From: an uncultured Bacteroides sp.
Lineage (GTDB): Bacteria; Bacteroidota; Bacteroidia; Bacteroidales; Bacteroidaceae
Assembly (NCBI GenBank): GCA_900766195.1
Contig: CAAFUN010000159.1
Span: 1-37,279 of the forward strand
Direction of reading: 5' to 3'
DNA length: 37,279 bases
Every line of letters begins with the position of its first letter. The stretch's first letter is position 1. The notes beneath the pieces were generated by a model. It saw nothing but the letters and a program-made list of their open reading frames with translations. It did not search any database and was not told where the DNA came from. The translations under genes were made by a program, and so were the position numbers. Positions 32,729-37,279 of the stretch are shown here, piece after piece.

Positions 32729-33906
32729 CACTGTTTATTTTTCTGTTACTACTAATCCCCGACCTGTATATCTATTTGGTATATATTGCACGGAACGTAA
32801 AAAAACGCTGGATTGGTGCATTATATTGGTTGCCGTCTATCATTTTACTGATAGCTTATACCTATTATATGTATGGTGCCGGAATCAATCCGATGTCTAT
32901 TCACACACAAGCTATAGGAAGACTGGCTGTAGGGTTAATCCTTTTTTCCCTCCCCAAAATAGCATTTATGGTGTGCTCATTAATTGGTTTGTTATTCCGA
33001 TCATCATCAAAAAAAACATTTTATATATTTACTTCTTTAGGAGTTGTTATTGGCCTCATTTGTTTTGGTGGTATCCTTTACGGTTCAACGATCGGCATCA
33101 AACGCTTTCAAATTAAAGAGGTGGAATACTACAGTCCCAATTTACCCAAAGCTTTTGACGGATATCGTATCACTCAGATATCAGACATTCATATAGGAAG
33201 TTGGAAAGGTAAAGAAAAAGCTCTACGCAAAATAATTGAGCAGATTAATGCAGAAAAATCAGACCTGATTGTATTTACCGGAGATTTGGTGAATCAGAGA
33301 AGTTCAGAACTGAATGGATTTCAGGATATCTTGTCTCAACTGCAAGCACCTGATGGAGTATATTCTATATTGGGAAACCATGATTATGGAAGTTACTACC
33401 ATTGGAAAAACAGAAAAGAGCAGATTGAAAATATTGATTACCTGGTGCGTCAAGAAAAAGCAATGGGATGGAAGCTCCTAAATAATGAACATGATATCTT
33501 GCACCACAAGGGAGATAGTATTGCTCTTATCGGTGTGGAGAATGATGGAGAACCACCTTTTTCACACTTTGCCAATCTTAAAAAGGCTGCAACAGGAACA
33601 CAAGGCTTATTCAGGATTCTGCTAAGCCACAACCCTACGCATTGGCGGCGCGAAGTTCTACCCGACACGGATATTGAACTTATGCTTGCCGGGCACACCC
33701 ACGCTATGCAGTTAATTCTATTCGGACACTCTCCTTCATCACTTTTTTATCCTGAGTGGGGTGGTATGTATGCAGCTCGCAATCAACAATCATTATATGT
33801 CAATATAGGTATTGGTTACGTAGGATTACCTTTTCGTTTTGGAGCGTGGCCTGAAATAACCGTTATAAAATTAAAGAGTACAACCGATAGACAATTGTCG
33901 AAATAG
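32716..33906 (+). CDS. membrane metallophosphoesterase (YaeI/YkuE-like)
   Basis: A 396-residue protein with four transmembrane segments in the first 125 residues and a calcineurin-like phosphoesterase domain after them. Metal-binding motifs are ITQISDIHIG, VFTGDLVN, ILGNHDYG, LLSHNP and AGHTHAMQ, all with their Asp, Asn and His ligands. Relatives include YaeI/YkuE, which act on lipid-linked or phospholipid phosphates. The 13-bp overlap with the anti-sigma-like gene puts it in the sigma operon, so it may be an envelope lipid function controlled by this ECF system. The substrate is unknown. Confidence 0.88.
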   Translation: MPKITLFIFLLLLIPDLYIYLVYIARNVKKRWIGALYWLPSIILLIAYTYYMYGAGINPMSIHTQAIGRLAVGLILFSLPKIAFMVCSLIGLLFRSSSKKTFYIFTSLGVVIGLICFGGILYGSTIGIKRFQIKEVEYYSPNLPKAFDGYRITQISDIHIGSWKGKEKALRKIIEQINAEKSDLIVFTGDLVNQRSSELNGFQDILSQLQAPDGVYSILGNHDYGSYYHWKNRKEQIENIDYLVRQEKAMGWKLLNNEHDILHHKGDSIALIGVENDGEPPFSHFANLKKAATGTQGLFRILLSHNPTHWRREVLPDTDIELMLAGHTHAMQLILFGHSPSSLFYPEWGGMYAARNQQSLYVNIGIGYVGLPFRFGAWPEITVIKLKSTTDRQLSK

Positions 33907-33908
33907 AT

Positions 33909-33916
33909 TATCTTTG
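33909..33916 (+). promoter_or_regulatory. -7 box TATCTTTG for plsC
   Basis: Exact TAnnTTTG match, 19 bp before the plsC ATG at 33936. It partly overlaps the end of the preceding gene's message, so plsC may be read from both promoters. No clear -33 box was found. Confidence 0.5.
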
Positions 33917-33935
33917 CAATTAAAATTCTGTTCCT

Positions 33936-34697
33936 ATGAAAGTGCTCTATAACATTTATCAGGTATGTTTTGCGTTACCAATCTTAGTGGTATTAACTAT
34001 TCTCACAGCATTAGTTACTACAGTAGGCTCTCTACTGGGAGGTGCTCACACTTGGGGATACTACCCCGGAAAGATTTGGTCGGAATTGGTGTGTCTTATT
34101 CTTTTGATCCCGGTTAAAGTTAATGGACGCGAAAATCTACATAAGCGTACATCTTACGTATTTGTACCCAATCACCAAGGAGCCTTTGATATCTTTTTAA
34201 TATATGGGTTTATAGGACGCAATTTCAAATGGATGATGAAAAAGAGCTTACGTAGAATACCGTTTGTAGGAAAGGCATGCGAAAGTGCCGGACATATTTT
34301 TGTAGATCGTTCGGGGCCTAGAAAGGTCTTAGAGACCATTGAAAAAGCAAAATCTTCGCTAAAAGACGGCGTTTCACTTGTTGTATTTCCCGAAGGAGCC
34401 CGCACATTTACCGGACACATGGGGTATTTTAAGAAAGGAGCTTTTCAACTTGCGGATGAGTTGCAACTCGAAGTGGTTCCGGTAACCATAGACGGCTCTT
34501 TTGAGATCCTGCCACGAACAGGAAAATGGATTCATCGTCATCGCATGATATTAACCATACACCCTCCTATCCCTCCTAAAGGACAAGGTATAGAGAATGT
34601 AAAAGAAACATTAGCTATAGCGTATTCAGCAGTAGAAAGTGCACTGCCTGAGAAATACAAAGGAATGGTCAGAAATGATGACCAGGACCTACCATAA
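33936..34697 (+). CDS. plsC: 1-acyl-sn-glycerol-3-phosphate acyltransferase
   Basis: A 253-residue LPLAT-family enzyme that acylates lysophosphatidic acid in phospholipid synthesis. It has an N-terminal hydrophobic segment (about 5-35), the catalytic motif NHQGAFD (His and Asp), GHIFVDR, FPEGART and VPVTIDGS, in standard order. The length fits PlsC. It lies 29 bp after the metallophosphoesterase gene, with its own -7 box, and is convergent with the DUF4369 lipoprotein gene (17 bp between stops). The symbol is given on the normal length and complete motifs; the shorter acyltransferase at 11929 may act on another acceptor. Confidence 0.88.
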   Translation: MKVLYNIYQVCFALPILVVLTILTALVTTVGSLLGGAHTWGYYPGKIWSELVCLILLIPVKVNGRENLHKRTSYVFVPNHQGAFDIFLIYGFIGRNFKWMMKKSLRRIPFVGKACESAGHIFVDRSGPRKVLETIEKAKSSLKDGVSLVVFPEGARTFTGHMGYFKKGAFQLADELQLEVVPVTIDGSFEILPRTGKWIHRHRMILTIHPPIPPKGQGIENVKETLAIAYSAVESALPEKYKGMVRNDDQDLP

Positions 34698-34714
34698 TAG
34701 AGAAATAAACAGAA

Positions 34715-35461
34715 TTATTCCTGAGCAGGCTGACGTGTAGCCACATTATGCTCCATACGCCGTTGCTCCTCTATAAGTTGCATATTCTCTTTGGCTTTAG
34801 ACAAAAAGTCTTTCACTAAGCTGTTGTTTTTGAATGCAGGGGGAGCGTTACTGATTATTTCATCTATCTGAGGAGTCATTATAGGATAAGGCATTGAACT
34901 GCACAACATCATAAAAACTCCCGGACCTAGAACATTATCGTAGTTAGTGGAGATAAACTCTTTGACGTAATCATTCATCTTTTTCACAAGAACTGCATTT
35001 TCTTTAGCCAACTGGGCATGTACTTCTGTTAAATCAGCACCATCCAACACCATTTTGGCCTCTTTACTTTCCAGTTCACTTATACTCAATTCAAAAGCAT
35101 TCCGCTTATTCAAGAACTCATACAGGGCATCGTTCAAGGGAGTACCTTTAACTTCCAATTGAGAATTTGTTATAGAGACTTCAGCCTTACCTTTTTCCAA
35201 AACCAAAGGCATGATACCTTCATCATCCATATATAAGGTAACAAGCATAGCAGAATCTGCACGCCCTTTCATTTTAAAAAGACCATGAACAACTTCAGCT
35301 GAATCTACATTAATCCACTTTCCATCATGAAAAGCTTTCAGGAAAAGCATCTTTCCATCCAGACTCGTAATAGAAGAAGAACCTTCTATTTTATACTTCT
35401 TATCACACGAAGTAAGTACCAACAAGACAATTAATAAAGGAAAAAAACTACTTATCTTCAT
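34715..35461 (-). CDS. DUF4369 lipoprotein
   Basis: From the ATG at 35461 the protein has 248 residues: signal peptide MKISSFFPLLIVLLVLTSC with the lipobox Cys at residue 19 (an upstream in-frame ATG at 35470 adds three residues). The first 100 residues after the signal are beta-rich with the DUF4369 pattern (KIEGSSSITSLDGKMLFLKAF, then INVDSAEVVHGLFKMKG). The second half is helical. Bacteroidetes relatives often carry a C-terminal thioredoxin domain; that part is missing here, so this is the short form. It is probably periplasmic and membrane-anchored. Promoter box TACCTTTG at complement 35500-35507. Confidence 0.82.
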   Translation of the reverse strand: MKISSFFPLLIVLLVLTSCDKKYKIEGSSSITSLDGKMLFLKAFHDGKWINVDSAEVVHGLFKMKGRADSAMLVTLYMDDEGIMPLVLEKGKAEVSITNSQLEVKGTPLNDALYEFLNKRNAFELSISELESKEAKMVLDGADLTEVHAQLAKENAVLVKKMNDYVKEFISTNYDNVLGPGVFMMLCSSMPYPIMTPQIDEIISNAPPAFKNNSLVKDFLSKAKENMQLIEEQRRMEHNVATRQPAQE

Positions 35462-35499
35462 TCTAATCATGAAAAAACGATTTAACGAATTTTGGTGTA

Positions 35500-35507
35500 C
35501 AAAGGTA
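35500..35507 (-). promoter_or_regulatory. -7 box TACCTTTG for the DUF4369 gene
   Basis: Minus-strand TAnnTTTG match, 38 bp before the ATG at 35461. Confidence 0.5.
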
Positions 35508-35622
35508 CAATGTATTCAAGTTGTAAAGAAACATTTTATTAATATTTAATTTTTAAGTTACTTTTTTCTCTAATTTTACTTATAAGCAAACAGAAAAGAT
35601 AAATTATTCAATGTTTTTTTTC

Positions 35623-35630
35623 TACTTTTG
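35623..35630 (+). promoter_or_regulatory. -7 box TACTTTTG for the S46 peptidase gene
   Basis: Plus-strand TAnnTTTG match, 83 bp before the ATG at 35714. The leader contains a 9-bp hairpin (35658-35685). Confidence 0.5.
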
Positions 35631-35657
35631 CAATAATATACAATATTTCATCAAATT

Positions 35658-35685
35658 AAAATGACTCTGATACATCAGTCATTTT
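35658..35685 (+). promoter_or_regulatory. hairpin in the leader of the S46 peptidase gene
   Basis: AAAATGACT (35658-35666) pairs with AGTCATTTT (35677-35685) around a 10-nt loop. An alternative CTGA/TCAG stem lies inside it. The stem starts about 20 nt into the predicted transcript and ends 28 bp before the ATG. It may stabilise or attenuate the message. Confidence 0.4.
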
Positions 35686-35713
35686 ATAGATAAATCATAA
35701 ATTTATAAATGTA

Positions 35714-37279
35714 ATGAAAATCAAAATCTATTTTGCACTCTTTGCCGTATTGGCATTCGGCTCAATGGTAAAAGCCGATGAAGGAATGTGGTTGCTGCAA
35801 CTAATGAAACAGCAAAATTCCATCGACTTAATGAAAAAGCAGGGTTTAAAACTCGATGCAGAAGCATTGTATAATCCGAATGGAGTATCATTAAAAGATG
35901 CGGTGGGGATTTTTGGAGGAGGATGTACCGGAGAGATTATTTCTCCAGAAGGACTGATTTTGACCAATCATCATTGCGGATATGCTTCAATCCAACAACA
36001 TAGCAGTGTAGAGCACGACTATCTGACAGATGGATTCTGGGCAAAAAATCGTAATGAGGAACTTCCTACTCCGGGATTGAAATTTCAATTCATAGAACGT
36101 ATTGAAGACATTACAGACATAGTAAATCAAAAAATCACTAAAGGTGAAGTAAGTGAAATTAATGCACTTACCCGTCCATTTCTAGATAAGCTAGCTAATG
36201 AACTTTATGAGAAAAGTGATTTGAAAGGCAAGAAAGGCATTGAAGTACAAGCCTTACCATTTTATGCCGGCAACAAATTTTACTTATTCTATAAGAAAGT
36301 ATATAGCGATGTACGCATGGTTGCTGCTCCTCCATCTTCTATTGGTAAATTTGGCGGTGAAACGGACAACTGGATGTGGCCACGTCATACAGGAGACTTT
36401 TCCATGTTTCGTATATATGCTGATGCCAATGGAGAGCCTGCAGATTATGCTCCTACCAACAAACCTCTAAAGACACCCAAATACTTGAGTATATCCATTA
36501 AAGGACTCAAAGATGGAGATTATACAATGATTATGGGATTCCCAGGAAGCACAAGTCGCTACCTGACTGTTTCTGAAGTAAAAGAGCGTATGGAAGCATC
36601 CAATACTCCCCGCATCAATATTCGTGGAGTACGTCTTGCTGTTTTGAAGGAAGTTATGGCTGCCAATGCTAAAACGCGCATTCAGTATGCCAATAAATAT
36701 GCAGGATCGAGCAACTATTGGAAAAACTCCATTGGAATGAATAAAGCCATCATAGATAATGATGTATTGGGTGCGAAAGCCGAGCAAGAAAAGAAATTCG
36801 AGGAATTCGCCAAAGGAAAAGCAGAGTATGATGGAGTAGTGGTAAAGATTGATTCCATTGTGAACGCAACAATGCCTCTCACCCGTCAGTACTATTACAT
36901 GTCGGAAGCATTTAGAGGAGCAATTGAATTTGGAAGTCCTTATATGGTGATGGACAAATTGAAAAAAGCGCTTAATGAAAAGAACGACACTTTGATAAAC
37001 CAAGCTATAGCGCAACTCAAAGAGGTCTACAGTGATATTCATAATAAAGACTATGATCATGAAGTTGACCGCAAGGTAGCCAAAGCTGTTTTCCCTGAAT
37101 ATGCTAAAGCCATTCCGGCCAATGAGCGTCCTAGCTTCTTTAAAGTGATTGAAAAAGAATATAAAGGAGATTACAACGCATACATTGATGCTATGTATGA
37201 CAGTTCCATTATGGCTAATGAAGCTAATTTTGACAAGTTCATTAAAAAGCCCACTGTTAAGGCTATAGACAAAGATATG
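35714..37279 (+). CDS. S46-family dipeptidyl-peptidase (DPP7/DPP11 type), 3' end outside the window
   Basis: The first 522 codons of a secreted serine peptidase of about 700 residues. The signal peptide is MKIKIYFALFAVLAFGSMVKA, followed by DEGMWLLQL, a hallmark of mature S46 enzymes. The catalytic His lies in TNHHCGY (residues 85-90), the catalytic Asp is most likely Asp228 in WPRHTGDFSMFRIYAD. The active-site Ser (GNSGSP) would be beyond the window. S46 enzymes remove dipeptides from peptide N termini in the periplasm and serve amino-acid uptake. The residue that separates DPP7 (broad, hydrophobic) from DPP11 (Asp/Glu) is not in view, so the subtype is left open. Confidence 0.93.
   Translation, partial: MKIKIYFALFAVLAFGSMVKADEGMWLLQLMKQQNSIDLMKKQGLKLDAEALYNPNGVSLKDAVGIFGGGCTGEIISPEGLILTNHHCGYASIQQHSSVEHDYLTDGFWAKNRNEELPTPGLKFQFIERIEDITDIVNQKITKGEVSEINALTRPFLDKLANELYEKSDLKGKKGIEVQALPFYAGNKFYLFYKKVYSDVRMVAAPPSSIGKFGGETDNWMWPRHTGDFSMFRIYADANGEPADYAPTNKPLKTPKYLSISIKGLKDGDYTMIMGFPGSTSRYLTVSEVKERMEASNTPRINIRGVRLAVLKEVMAANAKTRIQYANKYAGSSNYWKNSIGMNKAIIDNDVLGAKAEQEKKFEEFAKGKAEYDGVVVKIDSIVNATMPLTRQYYYMSEAFRGAIEFGSPYMVMDKLKKALNEKNDTLINQAIAQLKEVYSDIHNKDYDHEVDRKVAKAVFPEYAKAIPANERPSFFKVIEKEYKGDYNAYIDAMYDSSIMANEANFDKFIKKPTVKAIDKDM

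Noticed and set aside
35714..37279. Naming the S46 peptidase specifically as DPP7 or DPP11
   Set aside because: The residue near 670 that separates the two groups is beyond the right edge of the window.

Overview
The window reads as a stretch of Bacteroides chromosome (order Bacteroidales). Three things support this. Most genes carry the Bacteroidetes -7 promoter box TAnnTTTG and lack a strong Shine-Dalgarno site. The window has an ECF sigma factor with a small membrane partner, a secreted xanthan-lyase-like amidase, an S46 dipeptidyl-peptidase and a fused NagB-like/PIG-L protein. The base composition is moderately AT-rich, and the protein sequences match the style of this genus. The species cannot be named from the sequence alone.

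Layout. Bases 1-4406 look accessory: the start of an unidentified gene, a YbjQ-domain protein with a zinc ribbon, a small hypothetical gene whose reading frame runs through its own terminator, the 3' remnant of a peptidoglycan amidase, a Fic protein that has lost its catalytic histidine, and a DUF4143-type ATPase with a likely self-contained operator. From 4564 on the content is mostly housekeeping: a FadL-like outer-membrane protein and a secreted Gly/Tyr/Ser/Arg-rich protein (minus strand), prmA, a membrane-anchored GH25 muramidase, PPi-dependent phosphofructokinase, an acyltransferase-nitrilase operon, and the NagB-like/PIG-L fusion.

15793-18723 encodes a large secreted amidase/xanthan-lyase-like protein. 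It is followed by two small genes (one a TusA-like protein without the active cysteine) and a compact operon of a SMUG2-type uracil-DNA glycosylase, a DUF488 protein and a Tudor-like DUF2945 protein, then a YgiQ radical SAM protein. 23088-24900 is the most irregular stretch. It holds an antitoxin-like small gene, a decayed copy of that gene, 33-bp and 22-bp tandem repeats, and an HU-like/winged-helix gene.

Next come mfd (minus strand) and, divergently, a dolichol-phosphate-mannose-synthase-like glycosyltransferase, pyrC and a free-standing MetH reactivation domain. An ECF sigma factor, its membrane partner and a metallophosphoesterase form an envelope-stress-like operon, followed by plsC under its own promoter. 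A DUF4369 lipoprotein (minus strand) and the 5' 522 codons of an S46 peptidase close the window.

No CRISPR array, transposase, tRNA or rRNA was recognised. There is no obvious large new defence or biosynthetic system. The best leads are the transcribed 4 x 22-bp hairpin repeats before the HU-like gene, the glycosylase-DUF488-Tudor operon, the stand-alone MetH activation domain with an inserted CxxC, the Fic His-to-Gln change, and the long structured RNA between the phosphofructokinase and muramidase genes.
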